In this document: positions 52,281-60,853 of the stretch, piece after piece | Layout of the letters: the number at the start of each line of letters is the position of its first letter | How positions within the stretch are numbered: position 1 is the stretch's first letter | Source of the DNA: Spongiactinospora sp. TRM90649 | Lineage (GTDB): Bacteria; Actinomycetota; Actinomycetes; Streptosporangiales; Streptosporangiaceae | Assembly: GCF_029382225.1 (NCBI RefSeq) | Contig: NZ_JARLTC010000007.1 | Span: 124,001-188,000 of the forward strand | DNA: 64,000 nt | Reading direction: 5' to 3' | The notes under the pieces: generated by a model | Told to the model about the DNA's origin: nothing | What the model saw: only the letters and a program-made list of their open reading frames with translations | The model's database searches: none | Position numbers and translations under genes: made by a program

Positions 52281-52937
52281 ATGATCTTCCTGAGACGGGC
52301 CGTACACGTCGTGGTGCTCACCCTGCTGGTCATTCCGGTCACCGCCGTGCTCGCCCCGCCCGTGGCGGCGGAACCGCGCAAGCGATCGCACGCCGAGGGC
52401 GCGGCCCTCGCGCGGCGCGTGCTGGCGCAGCTCAAGGTCGCCAGGCCGTTATCGATCCGGGGGTACAGCCGGAAGAAGTTCCAGGCCCGGTGGGCCGATC
52501 GCCGGGGCAAGTGCGACACGCGGGAGCTGGTGCTGGCCCGCGACGGGCGGAGGGTCCGCCGGAACGCGTCCTGTCATCCGGTCAAGGGGGTCTGGTACAG
52601 CCCGTACGACGGCAAGCGGCTCAAGAGTGAGAAGTACGTGGACGTGGACCACGTGGTGCCGCTCGCCTACGCCTGGCGCTCCGGCGCCAAGCGCTGGAGC
52701 GCCGCCAAACGGCGGGCCTTCGCCAACGATCTCACCCGCCCCGAGCTGCTCACCGTCAGCCACTCCGCCAACATCGCCAAGGGCGGCAAGGGCCCGCAGA
52801 GCTGGCGCCCGCAGCGACGTGCCCACTGGTGCCGCTACGCGACCTCATGGATCACGGTGAAGCGCCACTACCGGCTCTTCGTCACCCGCGGCGAGAAGAA
52901 GGCCCTCCTCAACATGCTCCGCACCTGCCGCCGCTGA
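52281..52937 (+). CDS. secreted HNH-type endonuclease family protein (DUF1524-like)
   Basis: 218 residues. Signal peptide (RRAVHVVVLTLLVIPVTAVL then APPVAA). Cysteine-linked core with VDVDHVVPLAYAWRSGAKRW (the DHVVPL nuclease motif) and RRAFANDLTRPELLTVSHSA followed by NIAKGGKGPQSWRPQ. The motif order is that of GmrSD/HNH nucleases exported by actinomycetes. Probably an extracellular nuclease for nutrient scavenging or competition. ATG without a strong ribosome site. Confidence 0.88.
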   Translation: MIFLRRAVHVVVLTLLVIPVTAVLAPPVAAEPRKRSHAEGAALARRVLAQLKVARPLSIRGYSRKKFQARWADRRGKCDTRELVLARDGRRVRRNASCHPVKGVWYSPYDGKRLKSEKYVDVDHVVPLAYAWRSGAKRWSAAKRRAFANDLTRPELLTVSHSANIAKGGKGPQSWRPQRRAHWCRYATSWITVKRHYRLFVTRGEKKALLNMLRTCRR

Positions 52938-52952
52938 CGTCTCCCAGGGCGG

Positions 52953-54386
52953 TCAGAGGAGGCGGCGGATCTCGCCGTAGGCGCGGTAGAAGCCGCCGCG
53001 GCCGGCGGGGCGGATGCCGTCGACGACGTAGCGGGCGCCCGGCTCGCGGACGTCCTTGGGGAACTGCACGTTCCAGGACTCGTAGCCGGGGGTGACCACG
53101 CGGACCCGCAGCCGTTCGCCCTCCCGGACGCACTCCACGACCACGCCGCGGTCTGGGCCGCCCGTCGACACGACCGTCTCCAGAACGGTCTCCAGGACGG
53201 CGGACGGCTCGACCACCGCCAGCGAGGCCGCGGCCTTGACGTCCACGGGCTGGGGCACGGTGCCCTGGCGGGCCGCGGCGATGGCCTCCTCGCTGGCGTC
53301 GATGCAGGCCAGCGAGCCGTCGGTGGTCACGATGTAGAGACGGTCGTCCAGGTACTGCATGGAGAACGCCGAGCCGCAGCCGGTGCCGAGCTTCCACAGC
53401 CGCTCGCCGGACGCGTCGAAGCAGTAGACCGACGACTGGTTGTCGCCCGCGAAGACGTGCCGCCCGCCGGGGGAGGTGGCGCAGGAGTAGACGGCGCCGT
53501 CGCACCGGTAGACGGCCTCGACCCGGCCGTCGCCCTTGGCCAGGCGGTGCACGGTACGGCCGGCGGTGCCCGCGTAGACCGAGTGCTCCTCCTGCCAGCC
53601 GAACAGCACGTCGTCGGCGACCTTGTTCTCCCAGATCAGCGTGCCGTCCGAGCTGTCGTAGCGGGCGACCCCGTTGGAGTGGCCGTGGTAGATGGCGTCC
53701 TCGTCGCACCTGACCATCCAGGCGGAGTTCCCGGCGCCTGCCCGCGCCCACTGGAACTCGTCCTCGTAGTCGATGGTGGTGATCCGCCCGGCGCGGTCGG
53801 AGACGCCGAGCACGCCGTCGTGGATGTCCAGCCAGTAGATGTCGACGTCGGCGGCGATCTCGTACGCGGACCTCGGGACTTTGCCGCTCAGGTCGTAGAC
53901 GCGGCCGTCGTCACAGCCGGCGTAGATCCAGAAGTCGTCGGCCACGATGCACTTGACGCCGTCGGGGAGCCGGAAGCGGCCGGTCACGGTGCCCGTGTGA
54001 GTAACGGTGTAGACGTCGCCGCGCTGGTTGCCGACCCAGCAGCGCTCGCCGTCCACGAAGATGCCGAACGCCGCCGCGCCGCTGTCGAAGCGCCACAAGA
54101 CCGGCGCCTGCAGGGCGGTCGAGCGGGTGCTGGCGATGGTCCTGCGGGTGATCGCGCGGCGCTGCCGCACGCCGCGCACCGCCGCCGCGTAGCCCTTGCG
54201 GGTCTTCTCGCCGATCTTCTTCTGCGCGGCGGCCTGCGCCTGCGCCTCGGAGGAGAACTTCGAGACCTTCGTCTGACCGGCCTCGCCGATGCGCCCATAG
54301 GTGATCGTGACCTGGGTGCCCGCCACGGTCACCTCGTAGAACTTGTGCGCTCCGCCGCCGTCCTCAGACAGTTCGAGGTAGGTCAT
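52953..54386 (-). CDS. WGR domain protein with PQQ/quinoprotein-like beta-propeller
   Basis: 477 residues. N-terminal WGR domain (1 to about 65, with KFYEVTVAGTQVTITYGRIG, and KIGEKTRKGY at its end). A linker then leads to a propeller of seven-odd repeats, for example GVKCIVADDFWIYAGCDDGR, SVYAGTAGRTVHRLAKGDGR and HVFAGDNQSSVYCFDASGER. A short C-terminal beta domain follows. WGR domains bind DNA or nucleotide termini in PARPs, and stand-alone bacterial versions are uncharacterised. Cytoplasmic; no catalytic domain. Convergent with the nuclease gene, 15 bases apart. Confidence 0.88.
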   Translation of the reverse strand: MTYLELSEDGGGAHKFYEVTVAGTQVTITYGRIGEAGQTKVSKFSSEAQAQAAAQKKIGEKTRKGYAAAVRGVRQRRAITRRTIASTRSTALQAPVLWRFDSGAAAFGIFVDGERCWVGNQRGDVYTVTHTGTVTGRFRLPDGVKCIVADDFWIYAGCDDGRVYDLSGKVPRSAYEIAADVDIYWLDIHDGVLGVSDRAGRITTIDYEDEFQWARAGAGNSAWMVRCDEDAIYHGHSNGVARYDSSDGTLIWENKVADDVLFGWQEEHSVYAGTAGRTVHRLAKGDGRVEAVYRCDGAVYSCATSPGGRHVFAGDNQSSVYCFDASGERLWKLGTGCGSAFSMQYLDDRLYIVTTDGSLACIDASEEAIAAARQGTVPQPVDVKAAASLAVVEPSAVLETVLETVVSTGGPDRGVVVECVREGERLRVRVVTPGYESWNVQFPKDVREPGARYVVDGIRPAGRGGFYRAYGEIRRLL

Positions 54387-54481
54387 GTCCGCTTCTCCAG
54401 GATTCGCCGGGCTTGATCGACTGGTCGGGAGACTAGAGCACCACGGCGACAGAAACCTGTCAGCGCGGCGACCCGGGCATC

Positions 54482-55276
54482 TCAGGCGTCCGTGCGCCCG
54501 CGCGGGGTGACGAGACCGGATTCGTAGGCCACGACGACCGCCTGGGCGCGGCTGTTGGGCGCGAGCTTGGACACATCCGCTTCACGTGCGTCTTCACGGT
54601 GGCCTCGCTGAGCACCAGGCGCCCGGCGATCTCCTGGTCGGTCAGGCCGTACGCGACGAGGCGCAGGATTCCGGTCTCCTGGCGGTCAGGCCGGACAGCC
54701 GGGCCCGGGAGGTGGTCGCGGCGCGGTGCCGGTCGGCGTAGGTCTCGATCAGGCGGTGGGTGATGGGGGGCGCGAGCAGGACGGCTCCGGCCGCGATGGC
54801 GCGCACGAGGAGATGATGCGGCCGGGCGGGCCGTCCTTGAGCAGGAAGCCGCCCGCGCCCTCGCCGAGGGCCCACGCGCCGAACACGATCACCATCACCT
54901 GGGCGGTGTCCACCAGTGCCGTATCGGGGTCCAGGCGGACGTGCACCATGGTCGTGACCCCCGCGGTCAGCGTGAACATCACCGCCGCCGCCCACCGGGG
55001 ACGCAGGGTCGCCACGGTGAACATGGCCACGAGCATGCCGACGCCGGTGTTGAACCGCATGTCGTCGTAACACAGGACGTAGGCGCCGATCGCGCCGAGG
55101 ATCGCGCACATGGTGAGCACTGGGGCCCGCTGCCGCAGCGCGATGGGCGCGGTCATGAGCGCGACGAGAAGGTACGCGAGGGAGGCGGTCTCGCCGTCCG
55201 CCGCGAGGGTGACCATGGTCAGCCCGGTGAACGTGACGGCGAGCAGCACGTCCATCAAGATCGACTTAACTGTCAC
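54482..55276 (-). pseudogene. sensor histidine kinase N-terminus joined to LuxR response regulator C-terminus
   Basis: Reverse strand. From 55276, KSILMDVLLAVTFTGLTMVT and further hydrophobic segments match the membrane part of actinobacterial NarX/DesK-type kinases. At WALGEG it becomes AGGFLLKDGPPGRIIS, the receiver-domain end of the regulator. Frameshifts then break the rest, which reads VRAIAAGAVLLAPPITHRLI, LVAYGLTDQEIAGRLVLSEA and VVVAYESGLVTPRG. The kinase core and receiver start (about 350 residues) were deleted together. Non-functional. Confidence 0.8.
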
Positions 55277-55522
55277 CGGCCCACGTTAACCGCGTGCCGG
55301 ATATGTGGTCACCCCCCTTCGGGGGCATTTCCGGCTACCCCCAGAGGGGTGATCCGAATTGCCGTTTCAGGGTGACGCGAAAATGCCGCCGGGCTTTCTG
55401 GTTTCGTCGGCATGAAATCCGCCTGGACACCCGCGGGGGCGGCGTCCAGGTCCGCCACCGGCCGGCCGAGCGGCCCGCCGCCGCCGGGCAGGGCGGCGGC
55501 GGGCACCCGGAAGCGTCAGGGA

Positions 55523-55918
55523 TCACGGGTTGCCGGAACGGCAGGTGGGGACCGTGTGGTAGTCGGCGGACGCGCCGGTGGCGTCGGACACCGTCGCGCG
55601 GATGTCGTAGCTGAAGGTGGGCTGGCAGCCGATTCCGACGAAGGTGCGGTTGTCGTAGGAGGGGATGTAGTAGCCGTTCACGTACCAGCGGACGGCGACC
55701 GGCGCGACCGCGCCGCTGACCGAGACCGAGCAGAGGAAGCGCCGGGCGAGCGGCTCGCAGTAGCCGCTGACCGACAGGGCCATCGCGGAGGCCGATCCGC
55801 CCGCCGCGCCGGTCGCGGCGCTGCTGGACGCCGACGCCGAGGACGCGAACGCGCCCGGGAAGGCGAGCAGTCCGGCAGTGAGAATGGCGGGTAATGCAAT
55901 TTTGAACGACTTGCGCAT
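55523..55918 (-). CDS. secreted protein of unknown function
   Basis: 131 residues with signal peptide (KIALPAILTAGLLAFPGAFA then SSASA), an Ala/Ser-rich linker and a compact C-terminal domain with four cysteines (GYCEPLARRFLCSVSVSG, GIGCQPTFSYDIRATV, PTCRSG). Ribosome site AAAGGAGACCGGA. No family known to me. The 245 bases between the kinase relic's start (55276) and this gene's stop contain nothing I can support. Confidence 0.78.
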   Translation of the reverse strand: MRKSFKIALPAILTAGLLAFPGAFASSASASSSAATGAAGGSASAMALSVSGYCEPLARRFLCSVSVSGAVAPVAVRWYVNGYYIPSYDNRTFVGIGCQPTFSYDIRATVSDATGASADYHTVPTCRSGNP

Positions 55919-56106
55919 TCCGGTCTCCTTTTGGGTGACGGTGGAATCGGGCGCCGCGCCCCGGTGGGGGCGGCGCGGCGAGCCGTCTGGCGTGGTTCCT
56001 TCGCCGGAGTGATCGCCGTGGATGAATAGTCGGTGATTTTGTTTGGGATTGGCAATATCCGTCACTAAAGACAGATGCGTCCGACCCGGACGGTAACGTT
56101 CGTGTC

Positions 56107-56772
56107 GTGCGGAGATCAGCGTGGCGGGCCGTCGGGCTGTGGTCGCTCATGTCCGGCCCGGTCGTGCTGTGGGCGCTGGACGCCGGGGTGGGCGGGAACG
56201 TCTGGTGGTCCCTGGTCCTGCCGTCGGCCGCGCTGGCGGTCGCGGCGGGGACGGCACGCCGCCGCCCCCTCACGGCACTGGCCGTCCGCGTCGCGCTGAC
56301 CGCGCCCGATCCGATGGGCCCCGTCGACCGCCACACCATCGCCGTGGTGGTCACGAGCTACCTGGCCGGTCTGAGGGTGACCGAGGTACGGCGGGCGCGG
56401 GGCGGCGTCGCCGCGATCGTCTGAGCCGCCGCCGCGCTCGGCGCGGGTTCGTGCTGGCGTTCGCCCTGCCCCTGGCCTTCGCCGCCGTGCTGCTGCTCAC
56501 TGTCGTGGGGTTCGCCTACCAGAACCTGACGGCGGTGCTGGATCCCGTGGCGTTCGAGCGGGTGGCGGTCGGCAAGCCGTACGCGCAGGTGGCGTCCCGG
56601 CTGCCGCACGCGTTCCCCGAGAGCCCGACCCCGGTGACCGAGCCACCGCCGGGTGGAGGGCACCGTGAAGGTCTACGTCAGCGCCATCCTGACCAAGCTC
56701 GGTGTGCGCAACCGCGTGCAGGCCGCGATCGTCGCCTACGAGGCGGGGCTGACCGGGAGCGAGCCCGGCTGA
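56107..56772 (+). pseudogene. two-component locus relic: membrane N-part, small membrane protein piece and LuxR regulator end
   Basis: Starts as RRSAWRAVGLWSLMSGPVVL with two hydrophobic stretches (kinase-like N-terminus, stop at 56424). A new frame RRGFVLAFALPLAFAAVLLL leads to FERVAVGKPYAQVASRLPHA. From about 56655 the frame gives VEGTVKVYVSAILTKLGVRN and QAAIVAYEAGLTG, the HTH end of a NarL-type regulator, stop at 56772. Parts of at least two genes have been joined. Confidence 0.65.
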
Positions 56773-56790
56773 ACGCCCCGCCCCGGGCGG

Positions 56791-57395
56791 TCAGGCGTCC
56801 CTGCGGCGCAGAGCCAGGTATCCGGCGAAGTGATCGACGCCAGGGTCCAGCCGAGCATGATCAGCCCTCCGGTCACCTGCCCGTACGTACGGCTCGTCGG
56901 CGCTGACGCGCATCAGGTTCGCGCCTGCGTCTCCCGGCAGGTAGGCCGCGACCAGGTCCAGATCGACGGCGGGCAGCAGGATGGGCACGATCAGCAGCAG
57001 CACGAAGAGCAGCGAGATCGCGCCCGCCGCGCCGCGGATCAGCGTGCCGAGGCCGAGCATCGGCAGGTAGAAGGCGACGCCGAGGACGGTGCCGCCGGCG
57101 TGCTGCGACCTGGTGGAGGCCGCGGCGAGGATCACTCCGCCCACCACCAGGGCGATGGCGGCGGCGAGCGTCCACAGGGTGCTCCGCACGCTGCGGAGCT
57201 TGATCCATTCGGCGGCGACCGCCCCCGTGAGGCCGCCGTCGTGTTGCTTCGGGGCGGGCAACCGACCGGTTCGTCCAAGATCAGGGTCGGTGGATCGCCC
57301 AGCAGCGCGCCCGCGATGGCGAGCCGCTGGCCCATGCCGAGCGAGAACGAGCCCGCGCGCCGTCCGGCCGCCTCCCCGCCGCCAACAGACGCATA
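56791..57395 (-). pseudogene. ABC-2 transporter relic: ATPase middle and internally deleted permease
   Basis: Reverse strand. A piece of ATPase (SFSLGMGQRLAIAGALLGDP, LILDEPV) breaks into GLTGAVAAEWIKLRSVRSTL, the start of a permease. This after AASTRS jumps to GTVLGVAFYLPMLGLGTLIR, near the permease end, and ends FAGYLALRRRDA after a further shift. Homologous to the intact pair at 20.5-22.1 kb. ATPase Walker A and most permease spans are missing. Confidence 0.78.
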
Positions 57396-58122
57396 TCCGC
57401 CCACCCAGGCGGACACTCACCCGGCCCACCCGCACAGTCCAGCCGCAGCACTCCATGGAAGTGCACCAGCCCCCGCCGCTGAAACTCCCCGACCTTCGCG
57501 AACGACACCCGCACCGAACGCCGGAACGCCGCCCGAGACATCCCCGCCAGCCGCGCCAGCTCCACCGGCAACGCCACCGTGAACCGATGCCACAACCCCC
57601 CGCAGACGCGTTCCACAGCATCGCCCGCACGTAGTCGTAAGAGTCGGCACACAACGGCTGACCAATCAGCGGATCACCGGCCTCATGCCGCACCCGGCAC
57701 CCCACGATCACACACCCCACACCGACGCGGCCGACACGCCACCACACGCCCCGACCGCTCACGCCGAGCATGCACCGGCCCGAAGCCGGGCGCGGTCAAC
57801 GTCACGAACACCCGAGGATGAGCGCTCACCCCATCAGGCGTCCCCTTACCCCCCGCCAGCCCCGCCCGAATGAGCTGGAACGTATCCGCCTGATAGGTGC
57901 GAGAGCACGCCGGACAGACCGTGGCCCGCCGATTACCACACGCCACCAGCAGTCGCCCATGAGGCTCATCCGCCGACGCGTATTCGTGCCGCACCTCCCC
58001 CCAGTGGCCGCATCGGCGATCACGGACTCACCGACCAGATGAACCGGCTGGGCACACCCAGCAGTAGCCGCCACCAACTCCCGCCACCGGCTGAAACCTG
58101 GATCGCCGACTACTCGCGCCAT
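57396..58122 (-). pseudogene. RepSA-like replication initiator relic
   Basis: Reverse strand, in at least four frame segments. First FSRWRELVAATAGCAQPVHL from 58122. Then PHGRLLVACGNRRATVCPAC, TYQADTFQLIRAGLAGGKGT and HPRVFVTLTAPGFGPVHARR, then HEAGDPLIGQPLCADSYDYV. Last comes VRVSFAKVGEFQRRGLVHFH, where the HFH metal/catalytic motif of rolling-circle initiators lies. This is the pSAM2-type RepSA order. The C-terminal half is gone, replaced by the ABC fragment. Marks a second decayed integrative element. Confidence 0.83.
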
Positions 58123-58313
58123 ATCAGTGACCAGTTTGGGAGATCCGCACGGAATCGCCACCCGTCAGCGCTAGATATGACTTCGCGGTATATGAATTAG
58201 GAGCAAGCATCCCTAAGAGAGAACTGGGGCACGAGAAATATACGTACCGTCACGGTAATGAATCTTGCCCCCGCATCGGGGACGAAGTTTTTCCGCTATC
58301 CAAAACATCTCAA

Positions 58314-58844
58314 CTACGATTCTGGGAATGGATCGCTATCGTTACTGTTGGTATCCGGATTGTCAGCCTCCGGGAACGGATCTTCGCTGGCGTTCAGGCT
58401 CGACTTCGGCGCGGACTTTGTCCTGGTTGGAGCAGGATTCTGCACGGGCCGAGATGGCTGCGCGGTGACCGTTACGCGCGACTGCCGGTGCTGCTTCGGC
58501 GTTGCCGTCCGCGTCACGCTTTTCGTCACCGTAGCGTTGGCGGTGATTATTTCTGTAACTGTAACCGTGGACACCGAGTTACCTTTCCCCCCTTCGACCC
58601 CATCCGTCACGCCCATGCTGTATGACAGCTTGACGGCCAGGGCGCAAATTAGCAGAACCGGAACCGACGCGGCGATGACGACAAGTGCAGGGGTCCATTC
58701 AACCCTCTCCCTAGGCAAACTATTTTCAGGCGAAGTTTTCCTGGGTGAAGCTTTGGCGGGTCTCCGAATATGGGTGCGCTTGCGTATCCAGTCCTGCGCC
58801 GCCTGCCCAATACGGATCTTCGTAGAACGATCTGGCTGAGTCAC
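58314..58844 (-). CDS. single-span membrane protein with Thr-rich exterior
   Basis: 176 residues from a GTG. A basic cytoplasmic part (about 1-55) precedes one membrane helix, WTPALVVIAASVPVLLICAL. A Thr/Val-rich extracellular stretch VSTVTVTEIITANATVTKSV and a Ser/Asp/Pro tail follow. Lower GC than the flanks. It overlaps the upstream hypothetical gene by four bases (GTGA), so the two form an operon, probably acquired. Function unknown. The gap 58123-58313 toward the RepSA relic is AT-rich and empty. Confidence 0.65.
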   Translation of the reverse strand: MTQPDRSTKIRIGQAAQDWIRKRTHIRRPAKASPRKTSPENSLPRERVEWTPALVVIAASVPVLLICALAVKLSYSMGVTDGVEGGKGNSVSTVTVTEIITANATVTKSVTRTATPKQHRQSRVTVTAQPSRPVQNPAPTRTKSAPKSSLNASEDPFPEADNPDTNSNDSDPFPES

Positions 58845-59536
58845 GGAACGGACATTACTGCGCCAGTGCACACCAGGTGGCTCAAACTTTCTTTACTTGT
58901 TTCCAGCGGGGCCGGGCATGCGGCCTGGAGGCCGGTCCCGCCCCGCGCCGCGCCGCACCCGGGCGGCTCCAGATCGACGCCTGGACCATTCGTGCAGCCT
59001 GCCGCTACCCGTCGAGGTAGAGCAGAGCGGCAATGGTCTTCTTGCATACGTTGCAGTGCATCGGCGCTTCTTCGGAGGCGAGATCGCATTCCTCCCGTCG
59101 TGACCCGGTCAACGATCCCGGAACTGATCTCTTGCTCCCAAGCGCCCAGCCATCGAGCGGTGTTGTCACTCAGATGATCCACATACCGGGTGGTCATCTC
59201 GTAGAACGCACGGACGCCATGTTCCTTCATGTACGTCCAGTTGAACCGGAGGGAACGAAGCGCGATCGGGAAGGGATGTTCGACAAGTCCACGCGCCCAG
59301 CGTTCGGACACGTCCTCGATGTCGAGCCGCGCCGCCCGCTTGTCGAGATCGGACCACATCCCCTTACGGTCGTGGTCGATGAGCACCTGCTCCAGCAGAC
59401 GCCGCGCCTTCTTGAGATTGGCATCCTTCACGGCGAACAGCGCCGCCACCGATGCCAGCGTCACCTCGTCCTGATTCTTCCGAGCGGCGTCGATGGCCTG
59501 CTTGAGCTGGACCGCGTACGCGGCCTCCCAGCACAT
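58841..59536 (-). CDS. hypothetical helical protein with repeat-derived C-terminus
   Basis: 231 residues: CWEAAYAVQLKQAIDAARKN, AALFAVKDANLKKARRLLEQ, then RWARGLVEHPFPIALRSLRF and TMKE-like helical segments. The last about 55 residues (from RRVAAGCTNG) are encoded partly by the dispersed repeat at 58911-58965, so the natural end may have been replaced. Yet the stop overlaps the next start, which argues that the frame is used. A 21-codon frame (MGVQGDRIFAAIKEWGFPDL) ends upstream at about 59547. Unknown family. Confidence 0.55.
   Translation of the reverse strand: MCWEAAYAVQLKQAIDAARKNQDEVTLASVAALFAVKDANLKKARRLLEQVLIDHDRKGMWSDLDKRAARLDIEDVSERWARGLVEHPFPIALRSLRFNWTYMKEHGVRAFYEMTTRYVDHLSDNTARWLGAWEQEISSGIVDRVTTGGMRSRLRRSADALQRMQEDHCRSALPRRVAAGCTNGPGVDLEPPGCGAARGGTGLQAACPAPLETSKESLSHLVCTGAVMSVP
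58911..58965 (+). repeat. dispersed GC-rich repeat, partial copy C
   Basis: About 50 bases matching the CATGCGGCCTGG...GCCGGTCC section of the copies at 33.7 and 36.6 kb, here within a coding frame. Confidence 0.6.
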
Positions 59537-59628
59537 GCACTCACCGAAGGTCGGGGAAACCCCACTCCTTGATCGCCGCGAAAATCCGGTCGCCTTGCAC
59601 ACCCATGCACCATGACCTCCCAGACTCA

Positions 59629-60103
59629 TTACCGCGACACGACGCACCTTTCCGTCAGATGCGCCGCCAACTGATCGATGGAAATCTGTTTCTGGTCTCC
59701 CGAATCCATATCCCGAACCGTGACCAATCCCTCGGTTCGTTCCTGCCGTCCGTAAATGAGCGCGAAACGCGCCCGCCTGTCGGCCGCCCATTTCAACTGC
59801 TTGGCCAGCTTCCGGCTCGATCCCAGATAGATCTCGCTACGCAGGCCCGCACTTCGCAACCGGCCCGCGAAACCCATCACCTCCTTGGCCCACTCGTCGT
59901 CCATGACCGTGACCGCGACATCGAGACCCCCGATCTCCCTGTCGTCTCCGTCCAGAAGCCCGATGATCCGCTCCACACCGAGTGACCCGCCGCACGCGGG
60001 GACGTCAGGGCGTTTGCAACGCCTCGAACCCATAGCGTTCAAACACGTCCCGAACCTCAGAAAACACGTGATCCCGTACCGCTAGCTCCCTCGCGAGAAA
60101 CGT
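59629..60103 (-). pseudogene. hisS: histidyl-tRNA synthetase-like relic: N- and C-terminal ends joined
   Basis: Reverse strand. From about 60103, TFLARELAVRDHVFSEVRDV and FERYGFEALQTP is the HisS N-terminus. A stop/frame break at 60006 follows. It continues as DVPACGGSLGVERIIGLL (motif 3, GGSLGVER) and the anticodon-binding domain YLGSSRKLAKQLKWAADRRA to the TAA at 59629. The central catalytic 250-300 residues are missing. A functional hisS must exist elsewhere; this copy is dead. Confidence 0.8.
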
Positions 60104-60789
60104 GCTGCGCCCCGACGAGGCCCGCATGCTGCTCGTCTCGGTGGCCGACAGCGAGCGGGTGGCCGCCGAGCCCGTGGCGGCCACCCGGCTCGTGGCGGGC
60201 TGCGGGTTCCTGCCGCTGACCGTCCGGATCGCGGCGGCCCTGCTGGCCGCGCGCCCCTCCCGGTCCATCGGCACGCTCGCCGCCCGGCTGGACGGCTAGC
60301 GCCGCCGCGGATCGGACGCCGCCGAGGCCGCGTTCGCCCTCGCCTGCAAGCACCTGGACCTCGCGCAGGCACGCGCGTTCCGGCTGTTGTCCCTGGTCGG
60401 CGGCCCCGCCATCGAGCCGGAGGCGGCGGCCGCGGTGCTGTGCACGACCGTCGCCCAGGCCGAGGAGAATGGCGGCCTGCCTGTTGGAGCCGTACGCGCC
60501 CGGCCGTTACCGCTTCCTCGACCTGCTGCGGGCCTTCGCCCTGCGGACCCTGGAGGCGACGGAGCGCCCGCAGGCCAGGGCGCTGGCGCTGCGCCGCCTG
60601 CCGGCCTACTACCTGGCCTCGGCCGCGCCCGCGCACCGGCTGGCGTACGAGGGCAGCATGATCTCGGCCGTCGGCCTGCTGGCGACGGGCGAAGGCCGCG
60701 CGGGCACTGGACATCTTCACCGCGCTCGACTCCCCGGAGGCCGGGATCTCGCGGAACTGTTCGAGCAGGAAGGCGACGGCGACGAATAA
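60100..60789 (+). pseudogene. AfsR/SARP-type NB-ARC regulator relic
   Basis: Forward strand: LRPDEARMLLVSVADSERVA and GCGFLPLTVRIAAALLAARP (end of NB-ARC), a frame change at about 60299, then ACKHLDLAQARAFRLLSLVG and a second change to YAPGRYRFLDLLRAFALRTL (winged-helix end of AfsR-like proteins), stop at 60789. The SARP DNA-binding domain, Walker motifs and TPR region are absent. Starts head to head with the hisS relic. Confidence 0.75.
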
Positions 60790-60853
60790 GTAATTAAATG
60801 GGCCGAATTCTTGGGCCATTTTCCCGGTCGGCGGCCGATGGTACGTTCCATTC

